Assembly (NCBI RefSeq): GCF_900100955.1
Contig: NZ_FNCC01000017.1
Location: 1-64,000 of the forward strand
DNA from: Lentzea fradiae
GTDB taxonomy: Bacteria; Actinomycetota; Actinomycetes; Mycobacteriales; Pseudonocardiaceae
Length of the DNA: 64,000 nucleotides
Direction of reading: 5' to 3'
Position numbers and translations under genes: made by a program. How positions within the stretch are numbered: the first letter of the stretch is position 1; the number at the start of each line of letters is the position of its first letter. The notes below the pieces were generated by a model, which had not been told where the DNA came from, did not search any database, and saw nothing but the letters and a program-made list of their open reading frames with translations. This document shows positions 56,606-64,000 of the stretch, piece after piece.

Positions 56606-58006
56606 TCACTTGATCAGGTCGACGCCGAAGTAGACGGCGAACAGCAGCGCCAAGCCGGTCATCAGCCAGCCGGGCCACCGGCCCTTGCAGATTCGCAGCA
56701 CGACGTAGGACACGACGCCCGCGCCGATGCCGTTGGTGATGGAGTAGGTGAACGGGATGATCGCCACCGTCAGGAACACGGGGATGGTGAAGTCCGTCTC
56801 CTGCCACGGGATGCGGCGGATCTGCGTCATCATCAGGCCGCCGATCACCACCAGCGCCGGCGCCGCCGCCTGGGCGGGCACGATGGCGGCCAGGGGCGTG
56901 AAGAGCAGTGCCACCAGGAAGAGCCCGCCGGTCACCACCGAGGCCAGGCCGGTCCGAGCGCCTTCGCCGACTCCTGCGGCCGACTCCAGGAACACGGTGT
57001 TCGGGGCGGACCCCGTGACGCCACCGGCGATCGCACCGGCACCGTCGACCATGAGGATCTTGCCCATGCCTTCCACGCGGCCGTCCTTGGTGAGACCGGC
57101 CTCGTCGGCGACGGACGTGATCGTGCCCATCGCGTCGAAGAACCCCGACAGCACCAGCGTGAACAGGAAGATCGTCGCCGCGATCACCCCGGCCGAGACG
57201 AACCCGCCGACCAGGTCGACCCTGCCGAACAGGCCGAAGTCCGGTGACGCGACCACCGACGACGGCAGCGACGGCGTCACCAGGCCCCAGTTCCCGACGT
57301 GGAACACCGAGTTCACCACCACGGCGACGACGGTGGCCGCCACGATGCTGATCAGCACCGCGCCGGGCACACCGCGGGCCATCAGCACGATCATCAGCAG
57401 CAGGCCGACGCAGAACACGACGATCGGCCAGCCGCTCAGGTGCCCGTCGATCCCCATCCGCACCGGCACGGTCGACCCGGCCGCGTCGGGCGTGCGGGTG
57501 ACGAAACCGGCCGAGACCAGTCCCACGAGGGCGATGTAGAGGCCGATGCCGACGGTGATCGCGATCTTCAACGGCTCCGGGATCGAGTTGATGATCCGCT
57601 CGCGGACACCGGAGGCGGCCATCACGACGATGCAGATCCCCTCCAGCACCACCAGCCCGAACGCCTGCGCCCACGTCATGGCGGGTGCCATCTGGAACGC
57701 CACCACGCCGTTCACGCCGAGCCCGGCGGCGATCGCCAGCGGTGCGTTGCCGACGAGTCCCATGAGGACGGTCATCACACCTGCGGCCAGCGCGGTGGCG
57801 GTGGTGATCTCGGCGATGGTGAGCTTGGCCCCGGTGATGTCGGCGGACGCGCCGAGGATCAACGGGTTCAGCAGCACGATGTACGACATGGCGACGAACG
57901 TCGTGATGCCGCCGCGCACCTCACGGCCCAGCGAGCTGCCGCGTTCGGTGATCCGGAAGAACTGGTCGAGCGCCGACGCCGGTTGTCGGCTCCGCAACTG
58001 GGTCAT
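56606..58006 (-). CDS. Purine permease (AzgA/NCS2 family)
   Basis: This 466-residue protein has 12-14 membrane helices: GGITTFVAMSYIVLLNPLIL, AIAAGLGVNGVVAFQMAPAM and ITVGIGLYIALVGLVSAGF. The AzgA-type FFDAMGTITSVADEAGL and GSAPNTVFLESAAGVGEGAR are present. It imports hypoxanthine, guanine or adenine in symport with protons, feeding the surrounding catabolic enzymes. A separate promoter upstream (58007-58289) is likely. Confidence 0.92.
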   Translation of the reverse strand: MTQLRSRQPASALDQFFRITERGSSLGREVRGGITTFVAMSYIVLLNPLILGASADITGAKLTIAEITTATALAAGVMTVLMGLVGNAPLAIAAGLGVNGVVAFQMAPAMTWAQAFGLVVLEGICIVVMAASGVRERIINSIPEPLKIAITVGIGLYIALVGLVSAGFVTRTPDAAGSTVPVRMGIDGHLSGWPIVVFCVGLLLMIVLMARGVPGAVLISIVAATVVAVVVNSVFHVGNWGLVTPSLPSSVVASPDFGLFGRVDLVGGFVSAGVIAATIFLFTLVLSGFFDAMGTITSVADEAGLTKDGRVEGMGKILMVDGAGAIAGGVTGSAPNTVFLESAAGVGEGARTGLASVVTGGLFLVALLFTPLAAIVPAQAAAPALVVIGGLMMTQIRRIPWQETDFTIPVFLTVAIIPFTYSITNGIGAGVVSYVVLRICKGRWPGWLMTGLALLFAVYFGVDLIK

Positions 58007-58289
58007 GGAGGACGGCCTTTCCCATGCCGGTGGGCGCGTTCCATCGCCGGAACGCGTTCAAGCGATGCGAGCTCCGGTCAGCTCAGCGCCTTGCCAGAAG
58101 TGCTCTCCGTGACGACGCGCCCACACGCGCCTCTCTTTCGTGTTTTCCACTGGGTACGCGGGGGCCCCGCGTACCATGCACGGAAACGCGGGGGCCCCGC
58201 GTACCGTGGATGCGTCACGCAGAGGCGCCGTTGTACGTCGGGTGGATGACGCGCGAGAGGGTGTCGGACGGAACTTCTGGTCTGGCGCT
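58007..58289. other. Intergenic region with two tandem palindromes
   Basis: This holds two near-identical palindromic units around GCGGGGGCCCCGC (58154-58174 and about 58187-58204). It lies between the guanine deaminase 3' end and the permease start, both on the minus strand. It must include the deaminase terminator and permease promoter. No gene is recognised. Confidence 0.5.
58154..58204. repeat. Two tandem GTACGCGGGG palindromes
   Basis: GTACGCGGGG-G-CCCCGCGTAC (58154-58174) is followed 12 nt later by a second copy with ACGCGGGG-G-CCCCGCGT arms. The pair looks like a REP-type or tandem regulatory element. Confidence 0.7.
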
Positions 58290-58751
58290 TCAGTAGTTGA
58301 TGCGGGTGGCGAGCGACGTCCACGCGGTGAACGGGGCGTTGTCCTCGCCGGTGGAGATCCGCTGCACGGGCAGGTCCCACTCGTCGCGGGGCCTGCTGAA
58401 CAGCTCGTAGAACTCCCGGTCGTCGAACCCGGCCGCCGCCGCGTCGTGGCGGTCGGCGGCGTAGACGACCCTGTCGACCCGCGCCCAGAGCGCGGCGGAC
58501 AGGCACAGGGGACACGGCTCGCACGACGAGATCAGCGTGCAGCCGGTCAGCTTGAAGTCGCCGAGCGCCTGGCAGGCCGCGCGGATCGCGACGACCTCGG
58601 CGTGGGCGGTGGGGTCGAGGGTGGACGTGACCTGGTTGACGCCGGTGGCGACCACCTCACCACCGCGGACGATCATGGCGCCGAACGGGCCGCCGCCGTC
58701 GGCCACGTTGCGGGTGGCCAGGTCGATGGTGGCGAGCAGGTGTGCGTTCAC
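58290..58751 (-). CDS. Guanine deaminase (cytidine deaminase fold)
   Basis: This 153-residue protein has the zinc deaminase motifs: TAHAEVVAIRAAC (HAE) and SSCEPCPLCLSAALWARV (PCxxC). VADGGGPFGAMIVRGGEVVA lies at the N-terminus. The pattern and the context match GuaD-type guanine deaminase, converting guanine to xanthine for xanthine dehydrogenase. It follows the molybdenum subunit gene by 18 bp and is the end of the upstream operon segment. Confidence 0.85.
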   Translation of the reverse strand: MNAHLLATIDLATRNVADGGGPFGAMIVRGGEVVATGVNQVTSTLDPTAHAEVVAIRAACQALGDFKLTGCTLISSCEPCPLCLSAALWARVDRVVYAADRHDAAAAGFDDREFYELFSRPRDEWDLPVQRISTGEDNAPFTAWTSLATRINY

Positions 58752-58769
58752 TTCGGGGACTCCAGGAGA

Positions 58770-60956
58770 TCAGGTACCGGTGAGGTGTTCCGGGCGGACC
58801 GGGACGCGGGTGAGCGCCAGGCCGGTCGCCGCGCGGATCGCCGCCACGATCGCCGGGGTCGACGAGATGGTGGGCGGTTCGCCGACGCCGCGGATGCCGT
58901 ACGGGGCGTGCGGGTCGGCGAGCTCGAGCACGTCGATGCTCATCGGCGGCATGTCGAGCACGGTCGGGATGAGGTAGTCGGTGAAGGACGGGTTGCGCAC
59001 CTTGCCGCCGGAGGTCTGGATCTCCTCCATGACGGCGAGGCCGAGGCCCTGGGCGGAGCCGCCCTGGATCTGACCGACCACGGCCTGCGGGTTCAGCGCG
59101 CGGCCCACGTCCTGTGCGCAGTCCAGGGCGACGACGCGGACGAGACCCAGCTCCACGTCCACGTCGACCACGGCGCGATGCGCGGCGAAGCCGTACTGGA
59201 CGTGCGCGTTGCCCTGTCCCGTCTCGGGGTCGATGGCCTCGGTCGCGCGGTGGCGCCACTCGGTGGTCTCGTCGATCACCTCGTCGCCGATGTCCGTGCG
59301 GCCGGCCAGCTTCTCGCGCACCAGCGCGCAGGCCGCCTTCACCGCGCCGCCGGTCACGTACGTCTGGCGGGACGCCGAGGTGGAGCCGCCGTTGCCGATC
59401 GTGGTGTCCATCGGCAGCACGGTGACACGTTCGATGCCCAGCTCGGTGCGCACGATCTGCTGCATGATCGTCACCAAGCCCTGGCCGACCTCGCACGCGG
59501 CGGTGTGCACGGCGGCGGCCAGCTCGCCGTTGACCATCGACACCCGCACACGGGCGGTCGAGTAGTCGTCGTAGCCCTCGGAGAAGCAGATGTTCTTGAT
59601 GCCGACGGCATAACCGACACCGCGGACGACGCCCTCGCCGTGCGTGGTGTTCGAGACGCCGCCAGGCAGCTCGCGGATGTCCGTGGACGTCCCCGCGGGC
59701 AACGGCTTGTCCTGCACCAGCTTCAGCAGCTGCGCGACGGGTGCGGCCGAGTCGACGACCTGGCCGGTCGGCATGACCGATCCCTCGGTCATCGCGTTGC
59801 GCACACGCACGTCGACGGGGGACATCCCCAGCGCCTCGGCGAGTTTGTCCATTTGGGACTCGTACGCGAAACCTGCCTGCACAGCACCGAATCCGCGCAT
59901 CGCGCCGCACGGCGGGTTGTTCGTGTAGACGCCGTACGCGTCGACCGTGACGTTGTCGACCTCGTACGGCCCGACACCCAGCGTCGCCGCGTTCGCCACG
60001 ACGGCGGGGGTGGAGGACGCGTACGCGCCGCCGTCGAGGTACATCTTCGTGCGGACGTACACCAGCTTGCCGGTGTGGTCGGCGCCGTGCTCGTAGTACA
60101 GCACGGCCGGGTGCCGGTGCACGTGCCCGTAGAACGACTCCTCGCGGTTGTAGACCATCTTCACCGGCTTGCCGGTGTGCAGCGCGAGCAGGCACGCGTG
60201 CACCTGCATCGACAGGTCCTCACGGCCGCCGAACGCGCCACCGACGCCGGACAGCGTCAGCCGCACCTTCTCCTCCGGCAGGCCCAGCGCCGCGGCGACC
60301 TGCGAGCGGTCGACGTGCAGCCACTGCGTGGCGATGTAGAGGTCGACCGAGCCGTCCCCGGCCGGGACGGCGAGCCCGGACTCCGGGCCGAGGAACGCCT
60401 GGTCCTGCATGCCGACCTCGTACCGGCCGGTGACCACGACATCGGCCGTCACGTCCCGGGAGCCGCGCCGGATCGGCACGTGCCGCACCAGGTTGCCGCC
60501 GGGGTGCAACGGCGTGTCGTCGACCGCGGTCTCCATGTCCACCACGGGTTCCAGCACGTCGTACGTCACGACGATCTTCTTCATCGCCCGCCGCGCGGTC
60601 TCCGGGTGGTCGGCGCCGACGAGCGCGATCGGCTCACCCTGGTAGCGCACGACGTCCACGGCCAGCACCGGCTGGTCCTTGTGCTCCAGCCCGTACAGGT
60701 TGCGGCCGGGTACGTCCAGGTGCGTCAGCACCGCGTACACACCGGGAACCTTCAGCGCCTCGGTGATGTCGACGGACGTGATGCGGGCGTACGGGTGCGG
60801 CGAGCGCAGCGTGGCGCCCCAGATCATGTCCTCGTGCCACAGGTCGGAGGCGTAGGCGAACTCGCCGCGCACCTTCAGGTTGCCGTCCGGGCGCTGCGGC
60901 GACGTGCCGATGCCGCCCGAGACCGCGGAGGTCAGTTCGGCGGGGGTGAGGGTCAT
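58770..60956 (-). CDS. Xanthine dehydrogenase molybdenum-binding subunit
   Basis: This 728-residue protein has the Mo-hydroxylase pattern: GNLKVRGEFAYASDLWHEDM, SPHPYARITSVDITEA, SGVGGAFGGREDLSMQVHAC and CGAMRGFGAVQAGFAYESQM. Later blocks are HTAACEVGQGLVTIMQQIV and APYGIRGVGEPPTISSTPAI, the last holding the catalytic Glu region. It oxidises hypoxanthine and xanthine to urate with the FeS and FAD subunits. It starts at the ATGA overlap with the amidohydrolase gene. Confidence 0.93.
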   Translation of the reverse strand: MTLTPAELTSAVSGGIGTSPQRPDGNLKVRGEFAYASDLWHEDMIWGATLRSPHPYARITSVDITEALKVPGVYAVLTHLDVPGRNLYGLEHKDQPVLAVDVVRYQGEPIALVGADHPETARRAMKKIVVTYDVLEPVVDMETAVDDTPLHPGGNLVRHVPIRRGSRDVTADVVVTGRYEVGMQDQAFLGPESGLAVPAGDGSVDLYIATQWLHVDRSQVAAALGLPEEKVRLTLSGVGGAFGGREDLSMQVHACLLALHTGKPVKMVYNREESFYGHVHRHPAVLYYEHGADHTGKLVYVRTKMYLDGGAYASSTPAVVANAATLGVGPYEVDNVTVDAYGVYTNNPPCGAMRGFGAVQAGFAYESQMDKLAEALGMSPVDVRVRNAMTEGSVMPTGQVVDSAAPVAQLLKLVQDKPLPAGTSTDIRELPGGVSNTTHGEGVVRGVGYAVGIKNICFSEGYDDYSTARVRVSMVNGELAAAVHTAACEVGQGLVTIMQQIVRTELGIERVTVLPMDTTIGNGGSTSASRQTYVTGGAVKAACALVREKLAGRTDIGDEVIDETTEWRHRATEAIDPETGQGNAHVQYGFAAHRAVVDVDVELGLVRVVALDCAQDVGRALNPQAVVGQIQGGSAQGLGLAVMEEIQTSGGKVRNPSFTDYLIPTVLDMPPMSIDVLELADPHAPYGIRGVGEPPTISSTPAIVAAIRAATGLALTRVPVRPEHLTGT

Positions 60957-62305
60957 CGCGCGGCCTCCTGGAGCTTGCGGCTGGCGGCGGAGAGCTCGCG
61001 CGCCAGGTCGTCGGTCGGGGCGGTGAGCAGGACCCCGTCCCGCACCACGACCTCGCCGCCCACGATCAGCAGTTTCAGCGGCGGGGGAGTGCCGAGCACC
61101 AGCGCCGCGACCGGGTCCGCGATGCCCGCGTGGTCGAGCCCGGACAGGTCCCACACGGCCAGGTCGGCGACCTTGCCCGGCTCGATCGACCCCAGCGAGT
61201 CGGCCCGGCCCAGCACCCGCGCGCCGCCCATCGTGCCCATCCACAACGCCTCGCGGGCGGTCATCGCGGCCGGGCCGCCGCGCTGCCGTGCCTGGTACAG
61301 CGCCGAGCGCAGCTCCACGACGAGTCCACCGTCCTCGTTGGACGCCGACCCGTCGACGCCGAGGCCGACCGGCGCGCCCGCGTCCAGCAGGTCGCGCACG
61401 GGTGCGATCCCGGTGCCCAGCCGCCCGTTGGACGTCGGGCAGTGCGCGGACCCGGTCGAGGTGGCGCCGAGCCGCTTCACCGCGTCCCCGTTGAGGTGCA
61501 CGGTGTGCGCGAGCCACACGTCCGGGCCCAGCCAGCCGAGCTGCTCGGCGTACTCGGTCGGCGTGCAGCCGTTCTCGGCCTGGCACTGCTCCTCCTCGTC
61601 GAGGGTCTCGGCGAGGTGGGTGTGCAGGCGGACACCGTTGCGCCGGGCCAGTTCGGCGGCACCGGTCATCAGTTCCTTCGACACCGAGAACGGCGAACAG
61701 GGCCCGACCGCCACGCGCACCAGCGCGTCGTCGGCGGTCGAGTGGTGGTCCCGGATGGCCTGCTCGGTCGCGATGAGCGCGGCCTCGGTCTCCTCGACCA
61801 GGTTGTCCGGCGGCAGCCCGCCCTGCGACTCGCCCCTGTCCATCGACCCGCGGATCGCCTCCAGCCGGATGCCGACCCGCCGCCCCGCCGACACGAGCGC
61901 GTCGAACACGTCACCGCCGCCGGACGGGAAGACGTAGTGGTGGTCGGCGGCCAGGGTGCAGCCGGTCAGCGCCAGCTTGGCGAGCCCCGCGGACGCCGCC
62001 GCGTGCGTCACCTCGTCGTCGAGGCCGCGCCACACCGGGTACAGCGCGGTCAGCCACTCGAACAGGGTGGCGTCGGTCGCGAGACCGCGCGTCGCCCACT
62101 GGTAGAGGTGGTGGTGGGTGTTGATCAGGCCGGGCGTCACCAGGCACGACGACGCGTCGACGTAGGTGTGCTCCGCATCCGGCTTCGGCGCCGGGCCGGA
62201 ACCGACCGAGACGATCCGGCTGCCGTCGACGACGACGTGACCGGAAGCGTGCTCGGTCCCGGAGGAATCCACTGTGGACACCGCGCAGCGGTCGAGGACG
62301 ATCAT
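60953..62305 (-). CDS. 8-oxoguanine deaminase-like amidohydrolase
   Basis: This 450-residue protein has TPGLINTHHHLYQWATRG (HxH metal site), RLHTHLAETLDEEEQ, VWLAHTVHLNGDAV and LGVDGSASNEDGG with the catalytic Asp. The fold is the AtzA/TrzN/SsnA amidohydrolase barrel. The NTHHHLYQW start is typical of 8-oxoguanine deaminases, which give urate from 8-oxoguanine. A guanine or S-adenosylhomocysteine deaminase is less likely. Start and stop overlap the neighbouring genes. Confidence 0.82.
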   Translation of the reverse strand: MIVLDRCAVSTVDSSGTEHASGHVVVDGSRIVSVGSGPAPKPDAEHTYVDASSCLVTPGLINTHHHLYQWATRGLATDATLFEWLTALYPVWRGLDDEVTHAAASAGLAKLALTGCTLAADHHYVFPSGGGDVFDALVSAGRRVGIRLEAIRGSMDRGESQGGLPPDNLVEETEAALIATEQAIRDHHSTADDALVRVAVGPCSPFSVSKELMTGAAELARRNGVRLHTHLAETLDEEEQCQAENGCTPTEYAEQLGWLGPDVWLAHTVHLNGDAVKRLGATSTGSAHCPTSNGRLGTGIAPVRDLLDAGAPVGLGVDGSASNEDGGLVVELRSALYQARQRGGPAAMTAREALWMGTMGGARVLGRADSLGSIEPGKVADLAVWDLSGLDHAGIADPVAALVLGTPPPLKLLIVGGEVVVRDGVLLTAPTDDLARELSAASRKLQEAAR

Positions 62306-62763
62306 CGGCGCGCCGCCGCCAGCCGCACGGCGTCCAGGATCTTCTCGTACCCCGTGCAGCGGCACAGGTTCCCGGCGAGCGCCTCGCGGATCTCCGGGTC
62401 GGACGGCTGCGGCACCCGCTCCAGCAGGTCGTGCGCCGCGACGACCAGACCGGGCGTGCAGAACCCGCACTGCACCGCGCCCGCCTCGACGAACGCCTCC
62501 TGCACCGGGTCGAGCCGGTCGCCCTCGGCGAGCCCCTCGACCGTGCGGACCTCGCGGTCCTGCGCCTGGCCCGCCGCGACCAGGCACGCGCACACCGGCA
62601 CGTCGTCCAGGTACACCGTGCACGACCCGCACTCGCCCTGCTCGCAGGCGTTCTTCGAACCGGGCAGCCCGAGCCGCTCGCGCAGCACGTACAGCAGCGA
62701 CTCGCCCTCCCACACGTCGTCGGCCTGGCGCTGCTCGCCGTTGACCGTCAGGTTCACGCGCAT
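62302..62763 (-). CDS. Xanthine dehydrogenase iron-sulfur subunit
   Basis: This 153-residue protein has two 2Fe-2S clusters. The first is plant-ferredoxin type (NACEQGECGSCTVYLD, with VCAC later). The second is CGFCTPGLVVAAHDLL, then LAGNLCRCTGYEKI. It passes electrons from molybdenum to FAD. It overlaps the FAD subunit by 10 nt and the deaminase by ATGA. Confidence 0.95.
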   Translation of the reverse strand: MRVNLTVNGEQRQADDVWEGESLLYVLRERLGLPGSKNACEQGECGSCTVYLDDVPVCACLVAAGQAQDREVRTVEGLAEGDRLDPVQEAFVEAGAVQCGFCTPGLVVAAHDLLERVPQPSDPEIREALAGNLCRCTGYEKILDAVRLAAARR

Positions 62764-63614
62764 GCCCGCTCCCCGTCGATGAGTTCCTGCCAGGCCCAGC
62801 CCAGCGTCCTGCGTGCCATCACTGCCAAGGCGTGCTTGCGGTACGCCGCCGACCCGCGCACGTCGTCGATCGGCGACGCCGCCCGCGAGACCAGCTCGCC
62901 GAACTCGCGCTTCACCGAGTCCAGCAACGGTTTCGGCGACGAGAAGTCCAGCTCCGAGGCCAGGAACTCCTCGGCCTCCCGCGCCCGCCGCGGCGTCGGT
63001 GCCGCGGACCCGACGGCCGCGCCCACCCGCTTCTCCGCCGGGAACAGCGAGATCGCGAACGAGCACACCGCGATCACCATCGCGTTGCGGGTGCCGACCT
63101 TCGAGAACTGCTGTGGCCCCGCCGCCGGCTTCAGGTGGACGGCGACGATCAGCTCGTCCTGCTCCAGCGCGTTCCGCTTCACACCCAGGTAGAACTCGGT
63201 GGCCGGGATCATCCTGCTCCCGCGCGCCGAGGCCACCTCGACCACCGCGTCCGACGCGAGCAGCACCGGGTGCGTGTCGCCCGCGGGGGACGCCGCACCC
63301 AGGTTGCCGCCGACCGTGCCCCGGTTGCGGATCTGCGGCGACCCGACCGTGCGCGACGCCATCGCGAGCCCCGGCAGCCGGTCGCCCAGCTCTGCGATGA
63401 TCCGCGCGTACGGCACACCCGCGCCGATCCGCAGCCCCTCGTCCCAGCGTTGCAGCTCCGGAACCCTGGTCAGGTCCAGCAGCGCGGGCGGCCTGCGGTG
63501 GTCGAAGTTCAGCTCCACCATGACGTCCGTGCCACCGGCGATCGGCACGGCGTCCGGCCTCTCGGCCTTCAGCGCCAACGCCTCGGCGAGCGTCTCCGGT
63601 CGAAGGAAGTCCAT
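62754..63614 (-). CDS. Xanthine dehydrogenase FAD-binding subunit
   Basis: This 286-residue protein starts DFLRPETLAEALALKAERPD and has PIAGGTDVMVEL and VGSPQIRNRGTVGGNLGAAS, the FAD-binding loops. A CO-dehydrogenase-type C-terminal domain follows. It hands electrons to NAD+. It lies 2 nt after the HIU hydrolase stop. Confidence 0.93.
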   Translation of the reverse strand: MDFLRPETLAEALALKAERPDAVPIAGGTDVMVELNFDHRRPPALLDLTRVPELQRWDEGLRIGAGVPYARIIAELGDRLPGLAMASRTVGSPQIRNRGTVGGNLGAASPAGDTHPVLLASDAVVEVASARGSRMIPATEFYLGVKRNALEQDELIVAVHLKPAAGPQQFSKVGTRNAMVIAVCSFAISLFPAEKRVGAAVGSAAPTPRRAREAEEFLASELDFSSPKPLLDSVKREFGELVSRAASPIDDVRGSAAYRKHALAVMARRTLGWAWQELIDGERACA

Positions 63615-63616
63615 CG

Positions 63617-63919
63617 TCAGCTACCTCGGTAGGTGGAGTAGGCGAACGGCGACAGCAGCAGCGGCACGTGGTAGTGCTGCGCCGGGTCGGAGTAGTCGAA
63701 CGTGAGCACGACCTCCGGGAAGAACGGCGCGGCCTCCGCCGTGTCGAACACCAGCCGGTACACGCCCGCCTCCAGACCCTCACCCCAGCCGGTGATGCGC
63801 CCGTCCGCGTTCGTCACGGCGCTCGCCACCTCGGTCCCGTCGCGCCGCCGCAGCGACACGGCGATGCCCGCGAACGGCCTGCCGCGGGCCGCGTCCAGCA
63901 CGTGCGTGGAGATCGTCAC
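63617..63919 (-). CDS. 5-hydroxyisourate hydrolase
   Basis: This 100-residue transthyretin-like protein begins ISTHVLDAARGRPFAGIAVS. It has an Arg in GRITGW and the C-terminal YRGS tetrapeptide that marks HIU hydrolases. It hydrolyses 5-hydroxyisourate after urate oxidase. GGGAGGGCG precedes its ATG. It is the first gene of the operon within the window; uricase and OHCU decarboxylase would be expected beyond the right edge. Confidence 0.95.
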   Translation of the reverse strand: MTISTHVLDAARGRPFAGIAVSLRRRDGTEVASAVTNADGRITGWGEGLEAGVYRLVFDTAEAAPFFPEVVLTFDYSDPAQHYHVPLLLSPFAYSTYRGS

Positions 63920-63938
63920 TCGCCCTCCCGTCTCGTTG

Positions 63939-63959
63939 TGAGCCAGTACACAAGGCTCA
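63939..63959. promoter_or_regulatory. Inverted repeat upstream of the purine operon
   Basis: TGAGCC-N9-GGCTCA lies 20 bp upstream of the HIU hydrolase start, in the expected operator position for a purine-catabolism regulator. No promoter boxes could be fixed with confidence. Confidence 0.45.
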
Positions 63960-64000
63960 TGTGTCCTCCAGCTACGGCCGGATTACATGAACCACCGGGC

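Noticed and set aside
58140..61937. A 1265-codon plus-strand frame over the xanthine dehydrogenase genes
   Set aside because: It is composed of Val/Arg/Asp-rich low-information sequence antisense to well-conserved enzymes. Its opening repeats come from the tandem palindromes.

Overview
This is high-GC actinobacterial chromosome. Frequent GTG/TTG starts, DUF397/DUF5753 and WhiB proteins, an SsgB-type sporulation regulator, AfsR-like regulators and a pSAM2-type integrative element point to a sporulating filamentous actinomycete. Pseudonocardiales (Lentzea, Saccharothrix or Amycolatopsis type) is my best guess, made without any database search.

Layout. (1) 1-3.5 kb is a decayed border: the left end of an IS3-family element fused to a headless DUF5753 regulator gene, a DUF397 gene, a GAF/PAS-like gene broken by an in-frame TGA, an SDR oxidoreductase and the tail of a dead integrase. 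(2) 3.5-24.5 kb is an integrative conjugative element of the AICE type. It is bounded by a perfect 107-bp direct repeat, and the right copy contains an intact tRNA-Val(CAC). Cargo at its left end is an AT-richer GmrSD-like restriction protein and two paralogous Nudix-like proteins. A GntR repressor faces the transfer operon across three matching operator boxes. The operon encodes WhiB, an SpdB-like protein, a TraA-like protein, a TraB/FtsK translocase, a Pycsar-effector-like membrane protein, an M41-like mini-protease, SSB, a GGDEF protein, zinc proteins and a cytosine methylase. Replication and recombination genes follow: prim-pol, DUF3987, a nested inverted-repeat iteron array, xis and int. 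(3) 24.5-27.8 kb is core genome: a PGPGW membrane protein, an ECF sigma/anti-sigma pair, ssgB, and five tRNA genes (Gly, Cys, Val, Gly, Val). (4) 27.9-33.9 kb is a compact four-gene operon (TIR protein, KGGVGR variant P-loop ATPase, winged-helix-like protein, dual-ATPase HerA-like protein). It looks like a nucleotide-dependent conflict or defence system and is the most interesting object here. (5) 34-41.6 kb continues the signalling theme: a second TIR-like protein, a tiny secreted peptide, an XRE-TPR regulator, an AfsR-like SARP/NB-ARC/TPR regulator, a vWA protein, an unknown protein and a HAD-like protein. (6) 41.7-55.1 kb is metabolism and transport: a polyamine-type ABC importer, HEAT, VOC and MFS proteins, a divergent LVIVD/DUF305 secreted pair, an ABM protein, TetR with a two-gene ABC exporter and a NarL-type two-component system. 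(7) 55.3-63.9 kb, minus strand, is a purine/ureide catabolism cluster: HIU hydrolase, three xanthine dehydrogenase subunits, 8-oxoguanine deaminase-like, guanine deaminase, purine permease, XdhC and an allophanate-hydrolase-related protein.

All functions are inferred by reading motifs and family patterns from memory. No alignment or search was run.
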